Source: Eleusine coracana subsp. coracana | Taxonomy: Eukaryota; Streptophyta; Magnoliopsida; Poales; Poaceae | DNA length: 64,000 nt | Reading direction: 5' to 3' | Assembly: GCA_032690845.1 (NCBI GenBank) | Contig: CM064417.1 | Location: 32,122,432 to 32,186,431, forward strand | Part shown: positions 42,509-55,510 of the stretch, in pieces | Numbering within the stretch: position 1 is the stretch's first letter | Layout of the letters: each line of letters opens with the position of its first letter | Notes under the pieces: model-generated | What the model saw: the letters and a program-made list of their open reading frames with translations, nothing else | The model's database searches: none | Told to the model about the DNA's origin: nothing | Program-made: the position numbers and the translations under genes

Positions 42509-43323
42509 CTTATTACAACTATAATGTTGCATTATCCCATATATGTACCACTAGACACTAAAAGCTAGTTATAGATTAACCATGTAGTACATGAGCAAGG
42601 AAAACTATGAAAATTGTGGCAGTTTGAGATGTATCAATGTAATGTTAAGATTAGAACTGGTCATTTTTTTTAGCACAGAACAGGTCGGTTTGGTGTACCA
42701 GAGTAATCATCGGCGGACAGTCATGCTTTGGGCCTATCCAAGGCCGAGCGAACTCCTTCCTGGTAAAGCTCAATTTTGAGAAGTGGATGGTTTTCGTTGA
42801 GGGTCGTGGTATCAAGAGTTCAGAACATTTATTAGAAACTATACGGAGTTTTTGTTAATAATAGGAAAATTGTGTTAATTTCAATTTTAGCTCTCAAGAA
42901 AGGTACACCGTAATGGTTTTTTTATTTTCGAGTACAACTAAATGCAATCAGCCCTTAAAATTCGGGCCATCATCAGAAGTGCATAACGTACACTAATGAA
43001 TAAGTGACTTTTTACAGTAATCCCAAATAACCATGGATCATCTATTTAAGTAGATCTCGATGATCTTTTGCACCGTAAGGTGTAACAGATCATCTATTAC
43101 TATTATTATCTTAAAATTATTTATCTATATATCTTTAGAAGATGCAACCCACTAAAAATTCATAATGGCTATTTCTCTCAACCCTGGTGCAACCACGTCA
43201 TCCCTATTGTTTCAACCATTAGATTGCTTAGGAGTCAGTTGTTCCTCGCCGTTAGATCCTTCCCAACACCCCTCCTCTTTGTTTAATTCAAATTTCACCT
43301 AATTAATCCATATCCGTTTGTTA
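42509..43323. other. Unassigned AT-rich DNA, right copy
   Basis: Duplicate of 719-1535; nothing recognised. It has a few substitutions and one fewer AT unit. Confidence 0.6.
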
Positions 43324-43326
43324 TTA

Positions 43327-44711
43327 CACTACTACAGAAATGGTCATAAACAACACCTCATCAGCAGCGGTTCATCCCGAATCGTCGCTAAAAACTTGTC
43401 AGCAGCGGTTCAGAAGCTACAGGACCTGACCAATTATTGCCTCCTGAATGAACCGCTGTTCATATAGGTTATTAGCACCGGTACATATATAGAACCGCTG
43501 CTGATAAGTCAGCAGTTCACTGCCACAATCGTTACAGATAAGCACTTATCAGCAGTGGTTTACTTTCAAGAGAAGACTGAAAAAAACTTGAAGACATGCT
43601 ATAATGGTAAACTACTTTGTCATATTTATGTATTACATATTCTAGTTATTATTTACAACTAAACAAGTGTAAACATGTGTAGGATGTTCAAACCTCTTCT
43701 AGAGCATGGTGTTTGTGTACTTCCATATACAAAACAATTCAAGTTCATAACATATCTTTGTAGTAAGCAAGAAAAAGAATCTAATTTGTATGACTTTTTT
43801 GTATGTGATTCAATGCTTCACTTCACCAATGATCATAAAAGAATTGAGGTAAGCAAATGCATATGTTGAAAAAATTTAGATGGATTCCTTGTTTATGTTA
43901 CATTGTAGTTCACACATACATGGTGTTAACTTAACTTCTTTCATTTTTTTCTTGTAGACAATAGGGACAAGACCTCTCACTACACAAAAGATTCTAGCAC
44001 TTTAGAAACAACTTTTAAGTTTCATAAATGAGCATATTATTCTAGAGTCTGGTAACTACCATGTTTTTAAGTTGGTAGTTACCATGTTTTTAAGTTGGAC
44101 ATAGAACATGTCTGCCCTTCATTAACACCACCATCGAGCTTTATCCTTACTTCTCATCCAAGAAAAATGCATTTCAGATTCCTCAGTTAATAAGTGAGTT
44201 CAAATTTATATTGATGTAAGACTTTTTGTGTTGATGTAAGATCTATGTTGGACTGGTATTGTGGACTTGTATGATATGATACTTATGTTAGACTTGAGCT
44301 ATTAAGTGGACTTGTATGATTATGTGGCATGCCTATTTGTGGATTTATATGACATCTATATATATGTGGACTTGTCTGTTGAGATTATGTGGAATTATGT
44401 ATTGATACTATTATTTCTGTTAAGACCAAAAATAGCTAGGACCATTATTTTTTTTTCTTAAAAAATGTATCAGCAGCGGTTCAGACTGAACCGCTGCTGA
44501 TACTCTACACATCAACAATGGTTCACGCTATTGAACCACTACTGATATTTAGAGTATCAACAGTAGTTCAGTAGTTGTGAACCCCTGCTGATGTGTACCC
44601 ATCAGCAGCGGTTATAATCAGACTATCAGCAACGTCTTATCAATAATGATTCTAAAACCGCTGTTGATGAGGGATTTTGAGCTACTGCTGATGATCATTT
44701 CTGTAGTAGCA
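43327..44711. mobile_element. Non-autonomous CACTA element, right copy
   Basis: Duplicate of 1539-2923 with the same degraded right end and TTA flanks (43324-43326 and 44712-44714). Confidence 0.85.
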
Positions 44712-44714
44712 TTA

Positions 44715-45936
44715 GAAACTAAACCCATCCATACCCATTATGCTAATGGTATTTATGTCATTATGACCATCAATGACGTCTCTCCCGATACCCTCCTGGC
44801 CTTCGCTGCACCCCTTAAGAACTACACTATACAGAACTGAATGGTCTCCCGCAGGATATGAAACTTCCTCCACCTGCTGATCAGTTTTCTTCTCACTCTC
44901 ATTCCCAGCATCAATGCAATTATCAACGGAAGGCACCCAACAATCACCGTGCAAAAGAAAACGCACAGGCAGACATTGTCCTTAAATCCTACTCATGTGG
45001 CCAGAAGTGACTTAGGTTCCTCCCCTGCCTGCTCTCTCTCTCTCTCTCTCTCTCAAGGTTCAATTGTTCAAGTCGCTCAATCAAATTTTGCATGGAATAT
45101 TCTATAGTGTGAGATCATGACATCACTGTTCTCTATTGAACAATGATGATTGTTGAGCCTGGGGAAAAAATTATGCATGCAAGTGTTTAGGGATCTCTTC
45201 TCCAAAAGAGTGTTCAGGAATCAGGTCACTTTTTTTTTTGTATCTTATGTTTTACTGCTGTAAAAATAAAGAATACGATCAATTTTTGTAAAGCAAATCA
45301 GTTCACACTTAAGTATGTCGATTTTTTATTTCAGTCTGTTATGCTGCCAAATCAAATGTCGCTAGGATTCTACACGATGGTTGATCAGGTTATCTGTTTT
45401 CAGTGTACATCAAGGAAGGCGATTGGGACTAGGGAAAGTGGTTTATGCATGTCAGGGTTTAGGAATCAAATCAAATTTTTTGTTATTTTGTACATTATAT
45501 ATATTTTGTACACTGTTATCAAAACCATGATTTAATATTAATTTCCTTGCTCCCTTAATCACTTAATCATCTTATTGAGCTATGGTTACCATAACATCAG
45601 AAGACAAATGCAACTTCACTCATGGCAAATTTGTTTCATTTTTTCACTAATCTTCAATGAATTCATTTGTAATGGAATATTCAGTTTAACAGTATTTTAT
45701 GATTTCATTTTTGTGAGTTATTCTGAGTTGTTACGATTACGTTCTAAGGTGTTTACCACTGATCTCTACTGCTCCAGAAGTAAAAACAAACAACAAGAGA
45801 GGTGAGCCTGACTTTCTTAGCTCAAGTTGTCATGTAAGAATCATGTGTCAATGCAAGTAAGATGGGAAGAATCGTGGGAGGAGAGATCAATAGATTATAC
45901 ATGATCCTTAGGGTATATGTTCTAATATTATTAACA
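44715..45936. other. Unassigned DNA between CACTA and MITE, right copy
   Basis: Duplicate of 2927-4150; no gene recognised. Contains the (CT)n tract. Confidence 0.55.
45032..45054 (+). repeat. (CT)11 microsatellite
   Basis: 23-nt CT run, one unit shorter than in the left copy. Confidence 0.95.
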
Positions 45937-45938
45937 TA

Positions 45939-46868
45939 CTCCCTCCGTCCAACAATATAAGGATTCCTAGAATCCTAATATAGAAATAAGCATGAAGCCA
46001 AAAGACCCTGCTACCCCTAATTAATACACAGCTCATAGTGGAGAATGGAATCCAAGAAGCCTTCTGCTCATCTACTGTGGCGAACTCCAACCTCAATCCA
46101 TCGTAGCTCCCAGGTTGTCGCGCTTTCCGCCTCCCTTGTTGCGTGGGACGAGAAGGCGAGCCGGTGGGTCTGACCTGGCCGGCCTCGGTTGGGAGGCGGA
46201 GGCGTCCTATGCGGGCCTCCTTGTCATCCACCATGGAAAGCAGCGTGGAAAACAAGACCCGTTTCAGCCGCCGCTTGGAGCTCCATATGTAGCTGTGCGC
46301 AGTCGCCGTCCTCCGAGCCCTTCCTCCCCACCCTCGCGCAGTCCGCTTTGGCCCTTCCTTCTCGGCCCCAGGGCCTCGCCGTCCTCTCCAGTCACTCATG
46401 GTCGTGGAGACTAAAGACCAAGGTGAAAGGTCGGCGGTCTCCTCCATGCATGGCTTCGCGGTGCAGGACGGCAGGAGGAATCATCAAAGGGAGGAGCGGA
46501 CCTCGTCGCCGGCATCCCGGCGTCCTCACCGCGTGGATCTAGAGGTGGAGTCAGATTTTTTTGGCTGATGGGAGCAAGGTTCAAAAAATTGCTAGAACCG
46601 GTCGGCTCGGTTTGGTTGAAAACCGGCTGGTTAACCGGGGAACTGGCCGGTTAGAGCGACCGGTCGGGACCGGTTTCCCGGTTAACCGGGATAACCACCG
46701 GTTCCAGCCAGTTCTTCAAACCCTAGATGGGAGGCAGAGGGGGCGAGAGGTAGAGGATGGACGAACGGGAGACAAAGCAGTAAATGTTGGTAGGCCCCAC
46801 CTCCGAATGCTTATATTGTTAGACAAATAGATTGAGCTAGAAATCCATATATTGTTGGACAGAGGGAG
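45939..46868. mobile_element. Complete Mariner/Stowaway-type MITE with GC-rich core
   Basis: The left end CTCCCTCCGTCCAACAATAT and the right end ATATTGTTGGACAGAGGGAG are inverted repeats, with TA on each side (45937-45938 and 46869-46870). At 930 bp it is large for the family. The core is GC-rich (about 46060-46540) and includes an AACCGG palindrome cluster (46595-46712). A long minus-strand frame across the core has no recognisable domain. Its completeness here shows that the left copy lost its right part by deletion. Confidence 0.88.
46595..46712. repeat. Cluster of AACCGG/CCGGTT palindromic motifs
   Basis: About a dozen ACCGG/CCGGT-type hexamers in 118 bp, including GGTTAACCGG twice. The arrangement could fold into several hairpins. 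Present only in the right copy because of the left-copy deletion. Confidence 0.8.
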
Positions 46869-46870
46869 TA

Positions 46871-48923
46871 TATCAGAAGATCACTAAATAGCGAATATTC
46901 AGTCCAATCTTCTTTCCAACGGCAACGTATGGGGTTTTCATCTAGTTATTATTGAAAATAGAACCAGAATTTTCGGATCTATTATTTACATTTATGCAAA
47001 TTAATCTTTCACGGTTGTATTAGACCGAATAAGATAGTGAACTTGACGCATGCAAAAAGCACAAATGTTCGTACGTGGGCAACGTGTGACACATATGAAT
47101 TGTTACCAAACGTTATTAAGTAGATGTGCACAAAATAAAAAGTACTGGGACAATGCAAATTAAAACAGAAAAAAAATATATGACATGTTATGATTGGAAA
47201 CTATTTATCTGGAAAATAATGTGACAGACGTCAGTCGTGCATGGTTGGAAATCGAACGTCACATCCACCCAAAAATTAAAACGTGCTTGGTATATTGTCA
47301 TATATGGGAAATTTCATACGTGTGACCATGGAACATGTTAATTAAGACCATGTGCGCATGTGTACGTGAAAAATAAAATGTGACCATATGCCGTAGCGAT
47401 GGTTACAGATATGGTCTGTGAAGGACTCGTTTCATGTTTCTGTGCTGCTTCTTTGGTTCAAAAAATGTTTTTGTGCAACACAGAATAAGTGACATGTTCT
47501 GATCTTCAAATGGAAACTAATACCATAGACTGTGCCGTTAAAGTCAACAAGGAAGGTTCAGGGACAGGGGAGCAATGACATCAGGCGGATTTTATAGAGT
47601 TTGATTAAACCATCACAACTGTAAATCAAAGAAAATCTTTTCTATTTAATTATCTCTTAAACAAATCAACGGTTGAGATTGATTGGTTATCTTGCACCCT
47701 ATGGTGCAAGAGAAACTACTTGGGACTATATCGTAAAACAGCTCAACGAATAAAACAAACAATGTAAAAAAAAAAAAAAAGACTTCTAACCGCAGCCTTT
47801 ATTGTCTTAGGGTGTAGGTCCATTATTTCACTGCATTAGGTATAAAACATCACTTGAGCATATGCCAATCAAATGATGAACCGCGTCTCTTGATTGAAAG
47901 AAAGACCACTCCAATTGCCACCGACGAAGAATCTACCATTAGTTGCAGAAGATTGTGATCAAAGAAGACCAACCAACCAGTGGGGAGAATCTCCCAGGCA
48001 CCGCCTCCAAGAAGGATGCAACATGAAGAGATATCGCCCACACCCATCCGAGATCGAATATAGGTGTTGATCTGAAGATTCATGACCATGGAGATGGGTT
48101 CGATGACAATGCCTCCAAGTAAGTGTATGACGCCAACAAGTGTCATCATAGTCAGTAACGACAACTATCGGTAAGCCTTTTGCCTTCTAATCAACTCCAC
48201 CCACTAATCTTCATCATACTGCATTCGCAATGCTAGTAGAGCACCAAAGAAGAACGACTACTCAGAAGACCCCATCGGCGATCACATATTGACATGTACT
48301 TCAGCAGAACACCAGAACCCACCGTTGAGCGCAATCCACAAGTCCAGCAGCAGAAGGTAAAACCCACCACCGTCGTTCTTGCCATAGGGCGACCCCCTCC
48401 ATCGCGCCAAAACGAGGGCAAAGTTGTTGAGGGCGACAGTGTGCGAGGCGAGAGGCGCCGATGAGGCCGTACAAAAGCGGACCGACGCCAGCGACTGAGT
48501 CATCGCAAGGACGGCAGAGTGCCGTCTGCAAGATGTCACTATGTGGCAGCCCCAAAGTTACATATTGAAGAACCACTCATCATCGTCTTCATTGGTTAGG
48601 AAGAAGAGAAAGGACTTAACACCCTGCTGCTGCCTTCCTTGTCGGCAATGTGGGACGTTCCAGCGGCCATGGCTCCGTCGATGGCCGGGTAGGGGAAGGG
48701 AGGTGGAGGGTTAGTAGCGGTAGTTGGATTGCCACACGGGTCATGCCTTGGGAGGTGACACGGGGTTGTAGCTAGGGTTGATCAACTATACAAAGCTTAA
48801 TGACTGCTAACTTTTATCTGTCTTTATTAATCACTCTTCGGTTGTGATCTTCCAACGGATAAGACACAACACAAGCAATTCGATTCTCCTAGTCCTCTAA
48901 CTTGAGAAAGCATGGACAACACG
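46871..48923. other. Right-copy-only DNA, unassigned
   Basis: This 2.05-kb stretch lies beyond the MITE and is deleted in the left copy. The first 900 bp are AT-rich, with an A15 run near 47766. The rest (about 47850-48760) is GC-richer, with overlapping minus-strand frames of 60-105 codons and no motif I recognise. It could be a degraded gene or an unidentified transposon. Confidence 0.55.
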
Positions 48924-48926
48924 ATA

Positions 48927-49807
48927 AAATTATCCACCTTAGAGTTTTTATTTTTAATTTAATTATGGTCCTCATTTTTTGATAAGTTCAAGTTCCTCAT
49001 TTCCTTTTCCTCCTAGGCATTTCCTCTATCTCCCGCAACTTGAAGTCGACCTGGAGGTGACGCTCGTGCTAATGATATATCTCAACCTGGTTGAGATTAG
49101 CATTTTCTCGACTACCTTGCAGTTGCGGACACCATGAATTGATTTCCATCTATCTCTGCTTCCTAGCTGGGGTTGCATATCATCCTTGTATACTCTTATG
49201 GTTGGAACAATCAATTTGAATCCTAAAAGAATTAATTTGTATGGCTAGAACAATTCATTGTTATATGTAGAATGCATACAGCTATGGATTTGGGATATCA
49301 AGGGGGGGGGGGGGGGTGATGCTCTTGCCAATGTCTTTGGCTATTTCTACTCTGCCCTCCCACCCCTTTTCCATCCCCATGCCACACCATTTTCGTACTA
49401 CAAGCTACCTCCATTCTAATGACAGAGGTAAGAATTCATGTCTAATAAAGGTTTATTCTCATGGTTTCTCATGCCATATCATATTCAATTCATGGCTAAT
49501 ATACTATACTTCAACATCTCCTCACGTGAGGCTTCCACATGTTAAAAATATAGAATATGAGCCGGTAGCAATTTAATATATAAATTATGTCAAGAATTCA
49601 AATTCAAGACCACTAGCTGTACTATTATACTGATCTATATGTACTAATAATTAGTTAGTCTGAAAAGTTTAACTAGATAGTAAAATATAGATAATTACCT
49701 TATACTTGAACATTGCTAACTAACATGGAGAAAGAAACAAGAGGTCATGTCAGTTACAGTAAAGTGGCAGGCGCTTATTAAGTGGCATGCCTCTGGAAAT
49801 TTTTTGG
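48927..49807. other. Unassigned DNA downstream of the LINE, right copy
   Basis: Duplicate of 4516-5396; includes the G15 run at 49302-49316. Nothing else recognised. Confidence 0.5.
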
Positions 49808-50035
49808 ATAATGGAAAAAATTCCGCCTTTTGCAAGGTTTGCATACGGCGTACAAGTTACTTATTGTTACAGCATTTGACGCACATGACATAATAAACAG
49901 AGAATAACAAGACTAGCAGCACAGCCTATACTGCAATGGTCATCCATTGGATGCAAAGATCTTCATGGCCACAACCTCCAACGAGTGACATGCTTGCACA
50001 ATGACCTTCCTATGAGAGTCCTTCTATAAAATTCT

Positions 50036-53000
50036 CTAGTAACGGAGCCAGTAGGTTATTCTGAAGATCACCTGCAATAAAGAGATCATTGGTTTCCTGT
50101 TAAAAACGATATAATTCCTGCATAGCCAAATAGACAAGAATATTGCGGCTACGCCAACAGAAATTAATCTCTTTTGTTTTGCTCCCTTTAGGCTCAGCCA
50201 CTTATTCGCAATATGATTAGGGTTAAGAGGTTTAGTTAAACCAGTAGAAATGGTAAAAATCCTCCAAACATTATGAGCCAATTGACAATCGAAGAAAAGG
50301 TGTTGTATGGATTCATTAGAATTACAAAAACAACATTTTTGAGACCCTTTCCATTTCTTCCTAGACAAATTGTCTTTCGTCAGAGTCACTCCTCTAGAGA
50401 GGTTCCATAAGAAAATTTTTATTTTTAAAGGGAGCTTAATTTTCCAGAGATATCTCAATCTGGATTTATTTTAGAGTAACATGGCACTATACATGGAATG
50501 GACCGAGAATGTTCCGTTCTCCTGTAGATTCCATTTGAACTTGTCAGGTCTGTCAGTAAGCATAATATTATTAAGCGTGGATGTTATATTGTTCCATTCA
50601 AGTAGCTTGTTATCAGTTATGGGTCTCCTAAACGAAAGATTGAGAGGCGAGGATTGGAGGACTTGCTGAGTAGTAATACTCTTCCATCTGGCCACATTGT
50701 ATAGATTCGAGAATTGTACACTCAGAGGTGTATTACCCATCCAAGTGTCTTTTCAAAATCTTACCTGGCTTCCATCCTCAACTTGGAATGAGCCCCATTT
50801 AAAAAACTCATCCTTGACTTTTAGGAGCCCTGCCCAGAAATGGGAGTCTCTCGGTTTCCTCTGAACTTGAGTGAGAGGTTTGTCAGGGAAGTATTTATTT
50901 CGAATCAATCTTTGCCATACACCATCTTCATTAAGAAACCTATAAACCCACTTACTCAGCAGACATATATTTTTTGTACATAGATTGATTATTCCAAGAC
51001 CCCCTAGATCTTTGGGTTGACATAGAATCTCCCATTTTTCAAGATGGTACTTCTTTTTGTGTCTTTCCCCCTCCAAAAAGAATTTGGAGTGAATGATGTT
51101 CAATTTTTGTAGGACACCTTCTGGTACTTCAAAGAAGAACATCATAAAATGGGAGGTTACTGAGTACAACATTGACTAGTATTAGTCGTCCACCATCAGA
51201 CATCAATTTACCTTTCCATTTATTTAATTTTTTTTTCTGAAACCTCTCAATCACATCATTCCATTCACTATTCTTGAGTCTTCTGTGGATCATAGGAATA
51301 CCCAGGTATCTAAATGGTAACTTCCCTACTTTGCAACCGGAAAGGCTAGTGTAATGTGCCTCATAATTCTTGGCCTCACCAAAACAGAATAATTCACTCT
51401 TTTCAAAGTTAATTTTGAGGCCTGATAATTGTTTGAAGACACATAGCAAAAGCTTCATATTCTTTGCCTTTTCTATATCACGATCCGTGAAGATGATAGT
51501 ATCATCAGCTTATTGGAGAATGGACAAGCCATTATCTACAAGTTCAGGTATTATCCCATTTATTTGCCCATCTGCTTTGGCCCTCGTGATTAGAATTGCG
51601 AGCATGTCAGCCACAAGGTTAAAAAGGATAGGTGAGAGAGGGTCTCCTTGTCTAAGTCCTTTGAATGTTTGGAAGTACGGTCCAATTTTGTTATTAACTT
51701 TTATTCCCACATGACCAGTAGATATAATACTATGAATCCAGTCATGCCACATTTTGGAGAAGCCCTTCATTCTCATAGTATGTTGTAAGAATGGCCATTT
51801 GACCTTATCATAGGCTTTCTCAAAATCGAGTTTTAGAATCACTCCATTTTTATGACCACGATGCAGTTCATGAATGGTGTCATGTAAGACAAGAACGCCT
51901 TCCATGATGTGTCGCCCAGTCATGAAAACAGTTTAAGATGGCCGTATTACTTTGTTTGTGACCAACCCAATCCTGTTAGTGGCAACTTTTGTTAGGATTT
52001 TAAAGCTAACATTTAACAGGCAAATGGGCCGATAATCTTGTATTTTTGATGCCACAGCATTCTTCGGGAGTAAAGTAATAATCTCAAAATTCAGACTGTA
52101 TACTGACAATTTGGCATCATGGAAGTCCCTGAATAGGGCCATGAGATTGTTCTTGATAACTTCCTAGAACACCTGGTAGAATTCAGCTGGGAAGCCATCA
52201 GGTCCTAGAGCTTTATTATGCTCCATTTGGAATACAACATGTTTCACTTCCTCCATATCAAAAGGCGCGGTGAGGATTTAATTTTCTTCTAGCAGAACTT
52301 GCGGTTTATCACTATTAAAGTTCTCATCCAGAGTTGTAGTATTATTCTTTGGCTTACCGAACAAACCCTTGTAGTATTTTATGATGTACCGCTTTAAGTT
52401 GGCATCTCCCACCACGGTCCCATTACAAGTCTTTAATTGATAGATTCTAGTTTTTCTATTACCATTGGCTACCAAGTGAAAGTATTGAGTATTGTTATTT
52501 CCCTGAAGGATATCTCTCACCTTCGCTCTTTGATACCATTTTATTTCTTCCTCACGCAGAATGTGGGAAAGTCTGTCATTTAGATTGTGTTTGAGAGATA
52601 TCTCATTCGGCGTTAGAGCATGGTATTCAGCCTTTTTATCTAGCTCATTTATCAGCAATGTGAGCTGCTTTTTCTCTTTTTTAAGAGATCCGACAGTGTT
52701 TTTCACCCAACCGTGTAAGTATTGACGCAGGGCTTGGATTTTGTTTTGCCAAATCTCTATAGCCGTGTTACCCCCATGTTGTTGCTGCCAAATGTTTGCG
52801 ACCATGTCAAAAAAAATCCCAAATTAGCCAACCCAACTCAAACTTGAATTGGTGTAAGCCCCCAGCATTTCCGGTCCCCATGTTTAGTAGGAGTGGGGTG
52901 TGGTCGGATTTGTCACGCTCTAAAGCATTTACCATTACTTTGGGGTATCTATTTTCCCAAGCAGTGTTCATAAAGACTTGACCGAGCTTCTCAAATGTTG

Positions 53001-53572
53001 GTGGGTCAAGATCATTGCACCAAGTGTACTGTCGACCAGTCATCTCTACCTCTCAGAGTTCGAGAGTGTCCAAGATAGAGTTAAAAAGTTGGGGCCACTT
53101 GGTAGAGAAGTTATTATTATTCTTATCCTCAGGTATCTCATGATATTAAAATCCCCCCTATAATCATTGAGTGGGTTTCCTTGCTACATATATGAGCTAA
53201 CTCAGTGAGAAACTGGGTTTTATATTCTTCCTGGGCCAGTCCATACACAGCATAAAGCGCCCAAGTGAAGCCATCTTCTTTGTTTCTAAGAAGGAATTTG
53301 GAGTAGAAATCCCCCTCATCGATGGCTCCAACATCAAAAGTTGTTAAATTTACTCCGAGGATCATTCTGCCACATCTACCTCTGGGAGGCATAGTATGCC
53401 AAAGGAAATCTTATCCTACAGCAAGGTGTTTTAAAAAGGAATTAGAAAAGTGATTACCACCTGATCCAATAAGAGGTAGAAAATCTTGGCGTTGTTCTTT
53501 AACGAAAGAATTAATTCTATTATGTTTACCCAGGTCTCCTAGACCTCTGGTATTCCAGAAAATGCCTTTTAT
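50036..53572 (-). pseudogene. LINE ORF2, broken, motif C retained
   Basis: Same domain order and most of the same stops as the left copy: endonuclease (about 53570-52820), reverse transcriptase with LDFEKAYD (about 51825) and LRQGDPLSPILF (about 51645), and the C-terminal zinc-binding segment (about 50290-50340). Here the catalytic motif is present near 51505-51515 as ADDTIIFTD, but the preceding Tyr codon is TAA, so the YADD box itself is interrupted. This copy is closer to the ancestral structure yet still cannot make an active enzyme. Confidence 0.87.
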
Positions 53573-53791
53573 TTAATAACTATTTTTTGATGGAGTTTGT
53601 GGCTTTTTCCCATTGCCCACTTGGCTTTTTCTTTTTCCTTTGGACCTTTGAGCTGCATGGAGATCATAAAGTATGTGATCTGATGAGTTGTCATCAAGGT
53701 CATTGTTTAGCTCATGACAAACATGATTAAAGTTAGAAGAAGGAACTTATAAGGGGGATGATAAAGAATGATAAAGAAAACAATGGAGAGC
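53573..53791 (-). pseudogene. C-terminal fragment of LINE ORF1, right copy
   Basis: Duplicate of 9091-9309: a basic C-terminal tail ending at the stop that abuts ORF2, cut by the LTR at 53792. Confidence 0.65.
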
Positions 53792-55457
53792 TATAAGCTT
53801 CATGGCCATTGATGATTGGATCCCCAAGGTATGAATGTTTTAGTTATAGATGACAACTATGAAATCATGGGCTAATATCTACATGAGTGTTGTCTATGTA
53901 GGAATCATCTCTAAACTCTATTACAAATCATATGAATGACGGTTGCCTTGGCGATGGATGGCAATGACCACAAGCAAGGAGGCTTGTAAGCTTGATGGAG
54001 TCCAAGGGTTGATGGAGATGGATCAAAGCTAAGGACAAGCGATGGAGCAAGTGTTGGGAACACTTGTCTAGTTGTTAGGGCTTTGAGTCCATAGGAAAAA
54101 CCGGACTATCAAGGGGGTCTAGGTCATTTCTCTTAGGTCATGTCTAGTCGGTGATGTGCATGGATGCCTAGTGAAATCACAGGCACTAGGTGACAGTAGA
54201 GAAGCTAAGGAGCTGTTTGGAGAAGCCACAAAACAAAGTCAAGCGAGGACGAGGAGTTTCAGCTTCTAGACATAGTGACCGGACAGAGGGGTCAGTGAAG
54301 ATCGGACTGTATGGTCACTAGGAGACTAGAGAGAAGTCTGCGAGGAAGTCTGTCAGCGCGAAGACCTGTAGAGATCGGATGGTATGGTCTACAAACCGAA
54401 CAGTCCAGTCTGTATAGAGCTTGCTCGGGACAGAGAAGTGCAGAAGATGGTGCTCTCTGAAATGAAGAGAGAATGTGTAGACCAGAAGGTCTGGTCAGTA
54501 CAGGAGGTTGAAGTCATAGCGAAGTCAACGACTCTAGGAGCCATTCTAGGAGTGATCGGACGGTCCGGTCAGGCAGTGACCAGACAGTCCGGTCAATGTG
54601 TCCAAAAAGGTAATCTCTTGAAGCAACGGCTAGTTGGAGGTTGGAAGCCTATAACTTCATTGTTGGGGTCTTGGAGATCACTCTTGGCCAGTGGAATTGC
54701 TTGGAGCATTTGGTGAGAGCCAAGAGGAAAAGAGGAGAGCTCTAGGAGGAGATATTGCATATCTTGAGAGTGCTAGTGAGAGTAACTTGAGCATTGATGC
54801 ACATCTAAGGCTAAGGTGTCCTTGAGGGTGTGATCTAGGTTGTTACTCTTGGTCTATGGTGAGACCTAGACCGGCTAGGTGTCGGTGATCGAGCCTATCG
54901 TGATCGGTTGTGAAGGTTGTCACATGTTTGTACCCGGTTTGAGCCTGTCGGTGAAAGGGGCATCGCTAGTGAGCGCTCATATCGGCTCGGGGAGTCTGGC
55001 AAGTTCTCGAGGGAGGTGAGCTTGTGCCTTGGTGGCAGCGATGATGCACACCATGTCTTCACTCCGGGAGGGATTGCGGGCTTGTGGGCGAGAACTCCAC
55101 TTTAGTGGTAGGAGGGACCGGGACTCTAGCGGGAGTGGTTCGACGAGGAGTAGGGGAAGGTGCCATCCTTCCAAGACCACGGGAAAAAATCATGAGCATT
55201 CCTTGACTCTCTCTTTACTATTCTGCAATTGTGTGCTCTAGTAATTAGGTTAAATTGTGGCTTGCATAGGCTAGTGTGTGTGGCTTTCGCGCTTGCTTTC
55301 ATCATGGACACTAGCATGTATAGGGTCTTGGCCTCCTAGAATTGATTAGGTTGTAACGATTGCTCGATTCTAGTAGTGTGAATTGAAAGTATTCAGATTC
55401 GTGGTCGGCTTACCAATTCACCCCTCTCCCCCTCTCGGTACGCCTTCGGTTGTTACA
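53792..55457 (+). repeat. 5' LTR of the Copia-like element, right copy
   Basis: Duplicate of 9310-10975 with about four substitutions and the same TATAAGC start. Confidence 0.87.
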
Positions 55458-55459
55458 AG

Positions 55460-55472
55460 TGGTATCAGAGCC
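55460..55472 (+). other. Primer-binding site, right copy
   Basis: TGGTATCAGAGCC, tRNA-Met type, 2 bp after the LTR. Confidence 0.9.
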
Positions 55473-55510
55473 AAGTGCTCATCTTTGAGGCTTCACTGCC
55501 TTGAGTAAGG

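Larger units (their letters stand above)
49808..53791 (-). mobile_element. LINE 3' part, right copy
   Basis: Duplicate of 5397-9309, 71 bp longer because the reverse transcriptase motif C region is retained. Confidence 0.85.

Noticed and set aside
47766..47780. Poly(A) tail of a SINE or processed pseudogene
   Set aside because: An A15 run is present, but I could find neither flanking target duplications nor a recognisable SINE or exon body next to it.
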